Positions 38,315 through 48,900 of a DNA stretch of 64,000 nt are shown piece by piece. This DNA is from Pseudomonas nunensis (GTDB lineage Bacteria > Pseudomonadota > Gammaproteobacteria > Pseudomonadales > Pseudomonadaceae), in NCBI RefSeq assembly GCF_024296925.1, contig NZ_CP101125.1, positions 5,148,501 to 5,212,500 on the forward strand. The letters are read 5' to 3'. A program made the position numbers and the translations under genes. Every line of letters begins with the position of its first letter. The first letter of the stretch is position 1. The notes under the pieces were generated by a model, which worked only from the letters and a program-made list of their open reading frames with translations, did not search any database and was not told the DNA's origin.

Positions 38315-38926
38315 TTAAACCAGCGCAGCCTGATAGCGCGCTGCAACTTCAGGCCAATTGATCACGTTGTAGAACGCGTTGATGTATTCCGGACGACGGT
38401 TTTGATAACGCAGGTAATAGGCGTGCTCCCAAACGTCCAGACCGAGGATCGGCGTGTTGCCGTTCATCAGTGGACTGTCCTGGTTGCCGCTGCTTTCCAC
38501 GACCAGGGTCTTTTGCGGCGTGACGCTCAACCACGCCCAGCCGCTGCCGAAGCGAGTCAGCGCGGCTTTGGTGAAGGCGTCCTTGAAACTGTCGAGGCCG
38601 CCCAGTTGTTCATCGATGGCCGTGGCCAGCGCACCGTCAGGTTTTCCGCCGGCGTTGGGCGCCATGACTTCCCAGAACAGCGAATGGTTGGCGTGGCCAC
38701 CACCCTGGTTGATCACTGCAGCGCGCAGTTTTTCCGGGAGTTGCTCGACGCTTGCCACCAGTTTCTCCACCGACCACTCGGCAAACTCGGTGCCTTCGAC
38801 CGCAGCGTTGAGGTTGTTGATATAGGTCTGGTGGTGCTTGGTGTAGTGGATTTCCATGGTTTGCGCATCGATATGCGGTTCCAGGGCGTCGTAGGCATAC
38901 GGCAAGGCAGGCAGGGTAAAAGCCAT
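38315..38926 (-). CDS. sodA: Manganese superoxide dismutase SodM
   Basis: A 203-residue SOD with metal ligands H27, H81, D164 and H168. G77 (GGGHANH) and Q149 (GNQDSPL) are the residues typical of the manganese rather than the iron enzyme. It is the last gene of the Fur-type operon fagA-fumC-orf-sodM and replaces Fe-SOD when iron is short. GGAG before 38926 supports the start. Called sodM in P. aeruginosa. Confidence 0.95.
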   Translation of the reverse strand: MAFTLPALPYAYDALEPHIDAQTMEIHYTKHHQTYINNLNAAVEGTEFAEWSVEKLVASVEQLPEKLRAAVINQGGGHANHSLFWEVMAPNAGGKPDGALATAIDEQLGGLDSFKDAFTKAALTRFGSGWAWLSVTPQKTLVVESSGNQDSPLMNGNTPILGLDVWEHAYYLRYQNRRPEYINAFYNVINWPEVAARYQAALV

Positions 38927-38927
38927 T

Positions 38928-39368
38928 TCAATGGACTCCATGTTGAAGGGGGACAGGCGGATGCCGGGGCGACGCAGCATCCATGTGCAGCAAACGATGG
39001 GTGCGCGGGTACTCGCCGTGTTCACTGATGAAATTCAGCAGTTCGACGTAGGTTTTGCTGCTCTGGCGCAATGCGGCTTCGCGCAGGGCCGGGGCCAGCC
39101 GCGAGTCCTGCATGGTCTGCAACAGCCGTTGATGGATCGCGCACAGGTACTCTGCGCTCTCCTCCGGCTGGTTCAGACGCAAGTGCAGGTCCGCCAGGTT
39201 GTGATGGGAAATCACGCAAGCGGCCACCGCTTCGTCTGCATCCGCCCAGCGCTCGAACAACACCTGGGCCAGCGCCAGTGCCTGCAAGTAAGCCTCGCGG
39301 GCATCGACGAACTCGCCCTGCATGAAATGGCGATTAGCCCTTTCGATCGTGCGTTTCCAGTGCTCCAT
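38928..39368 (-). CDS. Hypothetical helical-repeat protein of the fumC-sodM operon
   Basis: A 146-residue protein, homologous by position and character to P. aeruginosa PA4469. It is helical with TPR-like features ([24 protein letters not shown] at 11-34, [25 protein letters not shown]), so a protein-interaction role is likely. A HisHis pair at 54-55 and a His-rich end are notable. Function unknown; strictly tied to iron-regulated fumC and sodM. Confidence 0.8.
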   Translation of the reverse strand: MEHWKRTIERANRHFMQGEFVDAREAYLQALALAQVLFERWADADEAVAACVISHHNLADLHLRLNQPEESAEYLCAIHQRLLQTMQDSRLAPALREAALRQSSKTYVELLNFISEHGEYPRTHRLLHMDAASPRHPPVPLQHGVH

Positions 39369-39395
39369 GGTGTGCCTCCAAAGCGGTAGCGGTGA

Positions 39396-40772
39396 TTACA
39401 CGCCGCCTGCGGTGAGCTTCTCTGGGTTGAGCAACTCTTCCAGTTGGCTGCGCGACAGGTCGGTGTGTTCCAGGGCGACATCAATCACCGGACGGCCCTG
39501 CTGATACGCCTTCTTGGCGATCTCCGCGGCTTTTTGGTAACCGATGATCGGGTTGAGAGCGGTGACCAGAATCGGGTTGCGCGACAGCGCCTCCTTGAGC
39601 CGGGCCTCGTTGACCTTGAAGCTGGCGATGGCTTTGTCACCCAGCAGGCGGCTGGAGTTGGCCAGCAACTCGATGCTGCTCAGCAGGTTCTGGGCGATGA
39701 TCGGCAGCATCACGTTGAGTTCGAAATTGCCCGACTGACCGGCGATCGTGATCACGGTGTCGTTGCCGATCACCTGAGCGGCGACCATTGCCGTGGCTTC
39801 CGGGATTACCGGATTGACCTTGCCCGGCATGATCGACGAGCCCGGCTGCAACGCTTCGAGTTCGATTTCGCCGAGGCCGGCCAATGGTCCGGAGTTCATC
39901 CAGCGCAGGTCGTTGGCGATTTTCATCAGCGACACGGCGGTGGCCTTGAGCTGACCGGACACAGCGACCGCCGTGTCCTGGGAACCGATCAGCGCAAACA
40001 GGTCCTTGCCTGGCTGGAATTGCACTTGGGTCAGTTTGCTCAGTTGCTGACTGAACAACGCCGCGAACTGCGGATGCGCGTTGATCCCGGTGCCGACTGC
40101 GGTGCCGCCCTGGGCCAGGGATTGCAGGCTCGGCAGCAGGTCTTGCAGATGGCCAATATTCGCCTTGAGCTGTTGCGCCCAACCATTCAGCACCTGGCTC
40201 ATGCGCACGGGCATGGCGTCCATCAGGTGCGTACGGCCGGTTTTGACGTGGTGATGGACCTGCTCGGCCTTGTGCTCGATCACTTGCACCAGGTGCACCA
40301 GCGCCGGCAGCAATTGTTCATGCAAGGCCAGCGCGGCACTGACGTGGATGGTGGTCGGGATGATGTCGTTGCTGCTCTGGCCGCAGTTGACGTGATCGTT
40401 GGGGTTCACCGGCTCGCCGAGTAGACGGCTGGCCAGGGTGGCGATCACTTCGTTGGCATTCATGTTGGAGCTGGTGCCGGAACCGGTCTGGAAGATATCC
40501 ACCGGGAAATGCTGCATGAAGTCGCCTTCGAGCAAGCCTTGCGCCGCATCGACGATGGCTTTGCCCTGGGATTCGCTGATCTGCTTGAGCTCGACGTTGG
40601 CCCGGGCAGCGGCGGCCTTGGCCAGGATCAACGCGCGAATGAACTGCACCGGCATCGGTTTGCCGCTGATCGGGAAGTTATCCACCGCACGTTGGGTTTG
40701 TGCGCCGTAGAGAGCATTTTCCGGGACCTGAAGCTCGCCCATGCTGTCGCGTTCGATACGAGTGTTACTCAT
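39396..40772 (-). CDS. fumC: Class II (iron-independent) fumarase FumC
   Basis: A 458-residue fumarase with the superfamily signature GSSIMPGKVNP (near residue 313) and TGRTHLMDAMPVRMS. Having no Fe-S cluster, it keeps the TCA cycle running during iron starvation or oxidative stress, in keeping with its Fur-type operon. Overlaps the fagA end by 8 bases. Confidence 0.96.
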   Translation of the reverse strand: MSNTRIERDSMGELQVPENALYGAQTQRAVDNFPISGKPMPVQFIRALILAKAAAARANVELKQISESQGKAIVDAAQGLLEGDFMQHFPVDIFQTGSGTSSNMNANEVIATLASRLLGEPVNPNDHVNCGQSSNDIIPTTIHVSAALALHEQLLPALVHLVQVIEHKAEQVHHHVKTGRTHLMDAMPVRMSQVLNGWAQQLKANIGHLQDLLPSLQSLAQGGTAVGTGINAHPQFAALFSQQLSKLTQVQFQPGKDLFALIGSQDTAVAVSGQLKATAVSLMKIANDLRWMNSGPLAGLGEIELEALQPGSSIMPGKVNPVIPEATAMVAAQVIGNDTVITIAGQSGNFELNVMLPIIAQNLLSSIELLANSSRLLGDKAIASFKVNEARLKEALSRNPILVTALNPIIGYQKAAEIAKKAYQQGRPVIDVALEHTDLSRSQLEELLNPEKLTAGGV

Positions 40773-41160
40773 CGGGAAATCCTTGCACCAGTTCTATGAG
40801 GGGAATCGAGGGCTGCAACTCGCAGGTCGCCAGTTGCCAGGTGTAGCTCTGCCAGCGTTTGAGCCGGCATTTACACAGGGAGAGACGTTCGAGTTCGCGC
40901 AACGGGCGCCAGGCCTGGTCGAGACAACAGGTGCGCCAGTGCCACGGCAGCGCGACATCGGCGGCGGTGTCGAGCAGCAAACGGAAGGAAGTTTCAGCGA
41001 TGGTCCAGGGCGAGGTTGCCGTACAACAGGCCAGATACCGGCCTTCGGCCAAGTAATGTTCGATCAGGCGCGGCTCATCGGGATCCATCGCGCAACGGAT
41101 CTGGCGACTCATCCAGCGCCAGCTTTCGAGGTACGGCTGCTCGTGCAAGGCAGAACTCAT
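40765..41160 (-). CDS. fagA: Fur-associated gene product FagA
   Basis: A 131-residue protein matching the P. aeruginosa FagA type: first gene of the fagA-fumC-orf-sodM operon, with several Cys residues (C46-C47, C78, C95, C97 by count) and many Trp. Function unknown. Expected to be derepressed under iron limitation through the Fur-like boxes immediately upstream. Confidence 0.85.
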   Translation of the reverse strand: MSSALHEQPYLESWRWMSRQIRCAMDPDEPRLIEHYLAEGRYLACCTATSPWTIAETSFRLLLDTAADVALPWHWRTCCLDQAWRPLRELERLSLCKCRLKRWQSYTWQLATCELQPSIPLIELVQGFPDE

Positions 41161-41175
41161 AATCCGGGCTCATTC

Positions 41176-41210
41176 GGTAATGAGATTTATTATTAGATGA
41201 TAATGAGAAC
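41176..41210 (-). promoter_or_regulatory. Tandem Fur-like boxes of the fagA operon
   Basis: GGTAATGAGATTTATTATT (41176-41194) matches 14 of 19 bases of the Fur box consensus, and a second half-site GATAATGAGAAC begins at 41199. Both lie within 50 bases of the fagA start. Confidence 0.75.
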
Positions 41211-41242
41211 CAAAACAACCCCGAAGGCATACACAGATCCAT

Positions 41243-41332
41243 TGTGGGAGCGGGCTTGCTCGCGAAGGCGGTGTGTCAGTCACCATCATTTGCGGCTGAC
41301 CCGCCGCCTTCGCGAGCAAGCCCGCTCCCACA
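41243..41332. repeat. REP pair (GTGGGAGCG family)
   Basis: Inverted TGTGGGAGCGGGCTTGCTCG arms extended by AAGGCGG/CCGCCTT between pmbA and fagA. Confidence 0.9.
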
Positions 41333-41353
41333 AGGGGACTTTCGCAAGGCCCA

Positions 41354-41396
41354 TAAAAAAAGGCGCGCCATCCGATGGGATGGCGCGCCTTTTTTG
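41354..41396 (-). terminator. Terminator of pmbA
   Basis: AAAGGCGCGCCATCC/GGATGGCGCGCCTTT with a short loop and flanking A and T runs; a very strong intrinsic terminator placed after pmbA. Confidence 0.95.
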
Positions 41397-41409
41397 TAAC
41401 GGTCGGGGC

Positions 41410-42756
41410 TTAGCTACCCGCCACCGTCATCCGCTCGATCAACACCGAGCCGGTGCGAATGTTGCTGCGCAGTTCCAGGTCATTCCCCACCGCAACAATC
41501 TGCTTGAACATGTCGCGCATGTTGCCGGCGATGGTGACTTCCTGGACCGCGAACTGGATTTCGCCGTTCTCGACCCAGAAACCCGCCGCGCCACGCGAGT
41601 AATCGCCAGTGACCATGTTCAGGCCCTGCCCCATCAGTTCGGTGACCAGCAAGCCACGGCCCATGCGGCGCAGCAGCGCAGCCTGGTCTTCGTCGCCATG
41701 GGTGACGAACAGGTTGTGCACGCCGCCGGCGTTGGCGGTGCTTGGCATACCCAGTTTGCGACCGGAATAGGTGCCGAGGATGTACGACACCAGCACACCA
41801 TTTTCGACGAATGGTTTGGCGTAGGTCGCCAGGCCATCGCCATCGAACGCCGAACTGCCCATGGCGCGCATCAGGTGCGGACGCTCATCGAGGGTCAGCC
41901 ATTCCGGGAACAGTTTCTGCCCGAGGGTGCCTTCGAGGAACGACGATTTGCGGTACAGGCTGCCGCCGGACACTGCCGACAGGAAGCTGCCGAACAAACC
42001 ACCGGCCAGTTCCGCCGAAAACAGCACCGGCACTTCGCAAGTCGGTACCGGACGCGCGCCGAGGCGGCTCGCCGCTCGTTGTGCGGCGCGCTGGCCGATG
42101 CTCACCGGATCGGCCAGCAAGCTGCCCTGACGGCTCACGTCGTACCAGTAATCGCGCTGCATCTGGCCTTCGGCCTCGGCGATCATCACGCAACTGAGGC
42201 TATGGCGGGTCGACGCATAACCGCCGATAAACCCGTGGCTGTTGCCGTAGACGCGGCAGCCCTGATGCGTGCTGAGGGTCGTGCCGTCAGCGTTCTTGAT
42301 CCGGCTGTCGGTGGCAAACGCCGCCGCTTCACAGCTCAGGGCCATCTCGATGGCTTGCTCGGGGGTGATGTCCCATTCGTGGAACAGGTCGAAATCCTGC
42401 AGATCCTTGGCCATCAGCGCGGCGTCTGCCAGGCCCGAAGCTTCGTCTTCAGAGGTGTGCTTGGCGATGGCGAGCGCGGCGGCCACGGTTTCGCGAATCG
42501 CTTCCGGACCGCTGGCCGAGGTACTGGCCGAGCCTTTGCGCTGGCCGACGTACAAGGTGATGCCAAAACCCTGGTCGCGGTTGAATTCTACGGTTTCGAC
42601 TTCCCGCTGACGCACCGACGTGGACAGGCCCTGCTCCAGCGACACCGCGACTTCACAGGCACTGGCACCTTGGCGCTTGGCTTCAGCGATGATCTGCTCG
42701 ACTTGCTCTTGCAGTGCCGGCAACGCTTGTGGGCCGACGCTTTCAACTGCACTCAT
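41410..42756 (-). CDS. pmbA: Metalloprotease-like subunit PmbA (TldE)
   Basis: A 448-residue member of the modulator-of-gyrase family. It lacks an HExxH motif and is the non-catalytic partner of TldD (encoded 0.7 kb away), forming a heterodimeric protease that trims unfolded peptides such as microcin B17 precursor and CcdA. GGAG before 42756 sets the start. Tail [22 protein letters not shown] is typical. Confidence 0.95.
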   Translation of the reverse strand: MSAVESVGPQALPALQEQVEQIIAEAKRQGASACEVAVSLEQGLSTSVRQREVETVEFNRDQGFGITLYVGQRKGSASTSASGPEAIRETVAAALAIAKHTSEDEASGLADAALMAKDLQDFDLFHEWDITPEQAIEMALSCEAAAFATDSRIKNADGTTLSTHQGCRVYGNSHGFIGGYASTRHSLSCVMIAEAEGQMQRDYWYDVSRQGSLLADPVSIGQRAAQRAASRLGARPVPTCEVPVLFSAELAGGLFGSFLSAVSGGSLYRKSSFLEGTLGQKLFPEWLTLDERPHLMRAMGSSAFDGDGLATYAKPFVENGVLVSYILGTYSGRKLGMPSTANAGGVHNLFVTHGDEDQAALLRRMGRGLLVTELMGQGLNMVTGDYSRGAAGFWVENGEIQFAVQEVTIAGNMRDMFKQIVAVGNDLELRSNIRTGSVLIERMTVAGS

Positions 42757-42864
42757 GCTGTTCTCCACTCAAATTCTGCTTTCGGCTGGGGCCTTCGAGC
42801 GACCGGGCCGGACAAGCGGCCCCCGACTGGTTATCATGGCGGCGTTTCTTTGCGGACGGCCACC

Positions 42865-43389
42865 ATGGTTGATTCTTACGACGACTCCCTCGATACGGGA
42901 GAAAAAAGCAAATCCCAGGTTAAACGCGAGCTGCATGCTCTGGTTGACCTCGGCGAACGCCTTACAACGCTCAAGCCTGACTTGCTGGCAAAACTGCCGT
43001 TGACCGACGCTATGCGCCGGGCCTTGGCCGATGCGCCCAAGCACACCGCGAATATCGCGCGTAAACGGCACCTTATGTTCATCGGCAAGCTGATGCGCGA
43101 TCAGGACACTGACGCCATTCTGATGTTGCTCGATCAACTCGATGCCTCCACCCGGCAGTACAACGAACGTTTCCATGGCCTGGAACGCTGGCGCGATCGC
43201 TTGATCGCTGGCGACGATGCAGTCCTGGAGAAGTTCGTGCTCGACTACCCGGAGGCTGATCGTCAACAGTTGCGCTCCCTGATCCGTCAGGCCCAGCACG
43301 AACTGGCGACCAACAAGCCACCGGCATCGAGCCGTAAAATCTTCAAGTACATCCGTGAGCTGGACGAGACTCAACGCGGTCTGCGTTAA
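42865..43389 (+). CDS. darP: Ribosome-associated protein DarP (YjgA, DUF615)
   Basis: A 174-residue helical, charged protein of the UPF0307/DUF615 family, which binds late 50S precursors and the peptidyl-transferase region. [18 protein letters not shown] and [14 protein letters not shown] are conserved blocks. It sits alone on the plus strand between the two halves of the TldD/PmbA protease, as in other Pseudomonas. Confidence 0.92.
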   Translation: MVDSYDDSLDTGEKSKSQVKRELHALVDLGERLTTLKPDLLAKLPLTDAMRRALADAPKHTANIARKRHLMFIGKLMRDQDTDAILMLLDQLDASTRQYNERFHGLERWRDRLIAGDDAVLEKFVLDYPEADRQQLRSLIRQAQHELATNKPPASSRKIFKYIRELDETQRGLR

Positions 43390-43397
43390 GTCCCGAA

Positions 43398-43426
43398 TCG
43401 GGCGGGTTGCCACGCAACTCGCCCGA
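43398..43426. terminator. Hairpin between convergent darP and tldD
   Basis: TCGGGCGGGTTG/CAACTCGCCCGA, a 12-bp stem with one G-U pair and a 5-base loop, fills most of the 48-base gap. The T run is missing, so termination may be partial. Confidence 0.6.
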
Positions 43427-43437
43427 AGCTCCATCCC

Positions 43438-44880
43438 TTACGATCCTGTGCCACCCACAGTGATCGCATCGATTTTCAGCGTTGGCTGGCCGACACCCAC
43501 CGGCACCGACTGCCCATCCTTCCCGCATGTCCCCACACCGCTGTCCAGCGACAGATCGTTACCGACCATCGACACTTTGCTCATGGCTTCCGGCCCGTTG
43601 CCGATCAACGTCGCGCCTTTGACCGGGGCAGTGATCTTGCCGTCTTCGATCAGGTACGCCTCGCTGGTGGAGAACACGAATTTACCGCTGGTGATGTCCA
43701 CCTGGCCGCCGCCGAGGTTGGCGCAATAGATGCCGCGTTTTACCGAAGCGATGATTTCTTCCGGGTCGCTTTCGCCCGCCAGCATGTAGGTGTTGGTCAT
43801 CCGTGGCATCGGCAGGTGCGCGTAGGATTCACGACGACCGTTACCGGTGCGGGCAACGCCCATCAGGCGCGCGTTGAGCTTGTCCTGCATATAGCCCTTG
43901 AGTACGCCGTTTTCGATCAGCGTGGTGCACTCGGTCGGGGTGCCTTCGTCATCGACACTCAGCGAACCACGGCGACCGGCCAGGGTGCCGTCATCGACGA
44001 TGGTGCACAGCTTGGAGGCCACCATCTCACCCATGCGCCCGCTATACGCGGAACTGCCCTTGCGGTTGAAATCGCCTTCCAGGCCATGGCCGACGGCTTC
44101 GTGCAGCAGCACACCAGACCAGCCCGAACCCAATACCACCGGCAACGTACCGGCCGGTGCCGGAATCGCTTCCAGGTTCACCAGCGCCTGACGCAAGGCT
44201 TCACGGGCATAACCCATGGCGCGGTCATCGCTGAGGAAATAACGGTAATCGGTACGACCGCCGCCGCCATGACCACCGCGCTCGCGACGGCCATTCTGCT
44301 CGACGATCACGCTGACGTTGAAGCGCACCAACGGCCGCACATCCGCCGCCAGGCTGCCGTCGGTGGACGCCACCAGAATGCGTTCCCACACCCCGGCCAT
44401 GCTCACGGTGACTTGCTGGATACGCGGGTCGAGGGCGCGGGTCGCGACGTCGATACGCTTGAGCAGGTCGACTTTCTCGGCGCGGGTCATCACTTCCAAT
44501 GGGTTGTCCGGCCCGTACAACTGGGCGACGTCCTGAGTAGTGAACGCTTGCACCGTGCCATTCTGCCCGGCACGAGAGATTGAGCGGGCTGCACGGGCCG
44601 CCGCGCCCAGCGCTTCGAGGGTGATGGCATTGCTGTAGGCAAAACCGGTTTTCTCACCCGATTGCGCACGCACGCCGACGCCTTGGTCGAGGTTGAAGCT
44701 GCCTTCCTTGACGATCCCGTCTTCCAGCGCCCAGGACTCGGAAATCTGGCCCTGGAAATACAGGTCGGCAGCATCGATACCCGGACCGGCCAGATCACCG
44801 AGCACACTTTGCAGGCTCTCGATGGTCACGCCGCCGGGCGCCAACAGGTGGTCACTGACTGAGGACAACAACTCGCTCAT
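43438..44880 (-). CDS. tldD: Zinc metalloprotease TldD
   Basis: A 480-residue catalytic subunit of TldD/PmbA with the zinc motif HEAVGH (260-265) and a downstream Cys in the [10 protein letters not shown] segment as further ligand. It degrades short unfolded peptides in the cytosol. Upstream nitrilase-like gene is 18 bases away and probably cotranscribed. Confidence 0.96.
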   Translation of the reverse strand: MSELLSSVSDHLLAPGGVTIESLQSVLGDLAGPGIDAADLYFQGQISESWALEDGIVKEGSFNLDQGVGVRAQSGEKTGFAYSNAITLEALGAAARAARSISRAGQNGTVQAFTTQDVAQLYGPDNPLEVMTRAEKVDLLKRIDVATRALDPRIQQVTVSMAGVWERILVASTDGSLAADVRPLVRFNVSVIVEQNGRRERGGHGGGGRTDYRYFLSDDRAMGYAREALRQALVNLEAIPAPAGTLPVVLGSGWSGVLLHEAVGHGLEGDFNRKGSSAYSGRMGEMVASKLCTIVDDGTLAGRRGSLSVDDEGTPTECTTLIENGVLKGYMQDKLNARLMGVARTGNGRRESYAHLPMPRMTNTYMLAGESDPEEIIASVKRGIYCANLGGGQVDITSGKFVFSTSEAYLIEDGKITAPVKGATLIGNGPEAMSKVSMVGNDLSLDSGVGTCGKDGQSVPVGVGQPTLKIDAITVGGTGS

Positions 44881-44898
44881 ATGCTTTACGCCTTAAAT

Positions 44899-45753
44899 TC
44901 ATCGTTCTGAGGCAGGTCGCTGGGCGCCCTGCGAGAAAAAGCGCCGGTGACTGGACACCGGCATCCGCGCCCTGATCGACGCCTGTTCGCTGCTATCGCG
45001 TTCGGCCAGCAGCACGGCCTCGCCTTGATCCTGTTGCGCCACCACACGACCCCACGGGTCGACAATGGCAGCGTGTCCATAAGTTTCACGCGGCCCCGGA
45101 TGGGTACCACCCTGGGCGGCCGCGAGTACATAACACTGGGTTTCGATGGCCCGTGCGCGGATCAGCACATCCCAATGGGCCGCGCCGGTCACGGCGGTGA
45201 AGGCCGACGGCGCGGTGATCAGCTCCGCTCCGGCGGCACGCAATTCGCTGTACAGCTCAGGGAAGCGCAGGTCATAACACACCGTCAGGCCGACCCGACC
45301 GACGGGCGTGTCCGCCACCACCACGCCACTGCCATAAGCATAGTCATCGGATTCACGGTAACGCCCGCGATTGTCCGCCACGTCGACGTCGAACAGGTGC
45401 AACTTGTCATACCGTGCAACGGTTTCGCCCTGGTCATCCACCAGCAGCGAGCAGGCATGCACTTTCGCCATCGGCTGATCCACCGGCGGCAACGGCAAAG
45501 TGCCGGCAACTATCCATAACTTGAGGGCGCGGGCGGTCTGTTTCAACCACGGCAGGATCGGACCTTCACCCAACGCTTCGGCGCGGCCGATATCGGCGAT
45601 GTCGCGACGGCCCATGGCCGCGAAGTTTTCCGGGAGCACCGCGAGCCTCGCGCCAGCGTTCGCCGCTTGTTCAAGCAGACGACGGGCCTGGGCCAGATTA
45701 GCCAGCACATCGCTCTGGCTGACCATTTGAATCACCGCTACAGACATGGACAT
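44899..45753 (-). CDS. Nit-family amidase (carbon-nitrogen hydrolase)
   Basis: A 284-residue nitrilase-superfamily enzyme with the triad E42 (LPENF), K117 (YDKLHLFD) and C159 (CYDLRFPE). The DKLHLFDVDV and RFPELYSELRAAGAE blocks match Nit1/NIT-type deaminated-glutathione or omega-amidases, a metabolite-repair function; the substrate is not proven. The ATG at 45753 follows AAGGA; another at 45747 is possible. In Pseudomonas it lies between yhdP and tldD. Confidence 0.85.
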   Translation of the reverse strand: MSMSVAVIQMVSQSDVLANLAQARRLLEQAANAGARLAVLPENFAAMGRRDIADIGRAEALGEGPILPWLKQTARALKLWIVAGTLPLPPVDQPMAKVHACSLLVDDQGETVARYDKLHLFDVDVADNRGRYRESDDYAYGSGVVVADTPVGRVGLTVCYDLRFPELYSELRAAGAELITAPSAFTAVTGAAHWDVLIRARAIETQCYVLAAAQGGTHPGPRETYGHAAIVDPWGRVVAQQDQGEAVLLAERDSSEQASIRARMPVSSHRRFFSQGAQRPASER

Positions 45754-45779
45754 TTCCTTATCTCGAATCAACGCTTACC

Positions 45780-45862
45780 TGTAGGAGCGAGGCTTGCCCG
45801 CAAAGGCGTCTTTCCTGATACACCGTGGTGTATCGGTTCGCGGGCAAGCCTCGCTCCTACAG
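45780..45862. repeat. REP pair (GTAGGAGCG family)
   Basis: Inverted TGTAGGAGCGAGGCTTGCCC arms, one with a CGCAAAG variant, between the Nit gene and yhdP, both on the minus strand. Confidence 0.88.
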
Positions 45863-45926
45863 GGGTTTGAGTCGGCGCATTAGAACCTGAGGGCCATGCT
45901 ACTCCATCAAACGCAGAGGAGGCTTT

Positions 45927-48900
45927 TCAAAAAGGCTTGTCCAGGGTGATCTTCGGCTCTTTCCATGGACCTTTGACGGTGTATTTGACGCTGGCAAAAC
46001 GCGCCACGCGGTCGCCAATCAGCTTGTCGATCAGGAACAGCGCGCCACCAATGGCCGGCGCGCCGACAATCAGCGCGGCAATCGGCAGGTTGTTGGTCAG
46101 TGGCAAGGTCACCAGCAACTTGGCATCGACCTGATCGCCGACCAGATCGAGGGTGCCATTGAGCTCAAGGTTGCTCGACGGGCCGGTCAACAGGATCGGC
46201 TCACGGGTCACGTAAACCCCGTTGCTTGCCACCAGCAGGCCTTTGACCCGGTCGTAACTCAGGCCCTTGCCAAACAGGTCGGAGAAGTCCAGGCGCAGGC
46301 GGCGGCCGATGGAGTTGAAGTTGAGCAGGCCAAACACCCGCAACGCCTGGGCACTGCCCTCGACTTCAACGAACTGACCTTTATTCAGCGAAGCATCGAG
46401 GCTGCCGGAGAAACGCTTGGTGGCCAGCCACGCCGGCGAACCGGGCCAGCGACCGTCGACGTCCATGTGAAACTCTTCACTGGTCACGCTCGGCGCAAAG
46501 CCCCAGCCCTTGAGCACATCGGCGAGGTTTTTGCCGCTGATCCGGCCCTTGTACCAACTGCTGGTGGCGCCCGGCGTGCCTTCCCAGCCACCGCTACCCT
46601 GCAACAGGATGCCTTTGAGGCCCATATCCAGCGTATTAAGCGCGATGCCCTTGGCGGTCGGCCGGACTTTCAGCGACCAGGCACCCACCAGGTCAGTGCC
46701 CTGAAACAGCTGATTGATGGTGATATCCAGCGCCGGGATCTTGCTCGGGTCCACGGAAGCCAAGGGGTCTGGCGAGTTTTCGTCGGCCAGCACGGTCGGA
46801 TCGGGCGCCGGCAACCGCACGTATTGCAGATTGATCGCAATCGGCGCGGCTTTCGCGTCGGGGATGTTCACATTGCCCTTGGCTTGCTGACTGTCGAGCT
46901 GCAAGGCCCAGGCTGACGGCTTGCGGGTCAACTGCACCGAGGCTTGATCGAGGGTCGTACCGAAACCGCTGAGCTTGTCGACCTTGAAGTCCGCGCCGCT
47001 GAGCAACTGCTTGGCACTGCCGCCCGGATCCTGGCCGGCATACTTGTCCGCCAGATCCTTCCACGGGCCGATATCCAGCTCCGACAGCACGCCGCTGACG
47101 CGCAGGCCTTTGTTCGCCGGCAACACCGCATTGCCGCCACCGAGGAACAATTCACCGCGACCGTCGGCAAAATTACCGGCGGGTGCTGCGAACGTGAAGT
47201 TCGCCAAGTCGCCATACGTGACCCAATAACGCCGCTCCGGCCCTTGCAGGGTCATGCGGAACACAGTGTCACGGCCCACATCCGCAGCCATGCCGAACGG
47301 TGCCGGCAAATCGACGGCGACGCCTTTGAGGTTAGAGCTGACGATCAACTGGCTGTCGGCGCCATTGAGGTTCAGTTGCAGTTGGTAAGGAACGACGCCG
47401 GTTACCGGTAACGGCTGGGTCACGTTCAGCCAGTCGGTGAGTTTCTTCACCTCGACCTGACCGGAAGCGGTGACCCGGGTATCGAGCTTGCCCGGACTGC
47501 CATCGGCGAAGATTTGCGCGGTGACCGGTTTGTCGAACGCCTTCGCAGTGATGTTCTGCCCGCTCAAGCCCTTGCTGCTGTCGAAACGGAAATCGCCCTT
47601 GAGCTGCGTCAGCTCCAACGTCGGTTCGGCCAGTTTCAGCCGCGCCTTGTTGGTCTTGAAGTCGACGACAATCTTTGGCTGATCGCCCTTGGCCAACGGG
47701 ATATCGAGCTTGAGCTTGCCCTGCAAATCGCCCTCGCCTTCCCAACCGGCGAAGGTGTCGGCGGTGCCGATCGGTGCTTGCTGCAGAATCTTCAGGCCAT
47801 CGCCCAAGCCGCCGGCAAACCCGCCATCGAGGAACATGTGGACGTTCTGCCCGGCCGGCACATGCGGGATATTGACGTAGACATCGCTGACCTGGGTGTC
47901 GAGCAACTGGCCTTTGCTGGCCAGAATGCGCACGCCGCTGTCTTCGATAAACACATCGCCACTGACCTTGCTGACATGCGGCCAACCCGGCTGGAACGCC
48001 AGTTCGGCGTCGTGCACCTTGAAGAACAGGCTGATGCTGCGCGCGGTGTCTTCGGCGCCATGGTTCAGCGAGCCCTGATACTGGAAGAAGCCCTGGTCCA
48101 CCGCACCTTTGAGGATTGCCGTACGTAACCATTCGTCCAGCGCCGGGCTGAGCACGGTCGGCAGGTACTTGGCGGTGTATTTGCCGTCACCGTCCACCAG
48201 GCCGACCCGCAGGTCCATGTAGTCTTCCTGAGTGTGGTCGAAATGCAGGCGGATCAGAAAGTCGCCGGCAATCTTGCCCTCTTCGCCCAGTACCTTCAGG
48301 TACGGCGCGATCAGGGTGAAGCCTTCTTTATCGAGTTTCCAGGTCAGCCGGGCATTGGCTTGAATGTATTGCCATGGCTTGGCGAAAATCGGGTCCAGGT
48401 GCAGGGAAAAATCCTTGCTGTCCATGCGCAGCTCGCCGTGACCAAGGTCGCCGCTGATGCTGCCGCTGACATTCCGCGCGGCCGGTGCGCCGTGATAGGC
48501 GTCGAAGCCGACCCGCTCCAGATTGGCGGCGAAACTGAATTTGCTGTCGTCGGTGGCGTTAGGCCGCATGTCGATCAGCACGTTGCGCAATGCACCGGTG
48601 ACCTTGAGTTTCTCCACCGCGGTGGCCACGCCTTCAGGCAACGGTCCCAACGCATTGAGCAGCGGCGTGAGCGGGGTCAGGTCCAGTCGATCGGCTTGCA
48701 GGTGCCAGAGTTCTTCGTTTTTGTCAGTGGCGACGCTTTGCTTGAGTTGCAGATGGGTTTCCCAGCGAGTGTCACCAAAATTCATCGACAGGGAATCGAG
48801 GATCACCAGGGCACCTTCGTCGCTGCGCTGGAAGAACGCGTTGAGCGCGAGGTTGTTGAGCTGGATCGGCTTGCGCTCGGCGTAGGCGCCCTTGATTTGC

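Noticed and set aside
41197..43389. A 730-codon plus-strand frame
   Set aside because: Only its last 174 codons are real (darP, from 42865); the rest is antisense to pmbA and runs through a REP pair.
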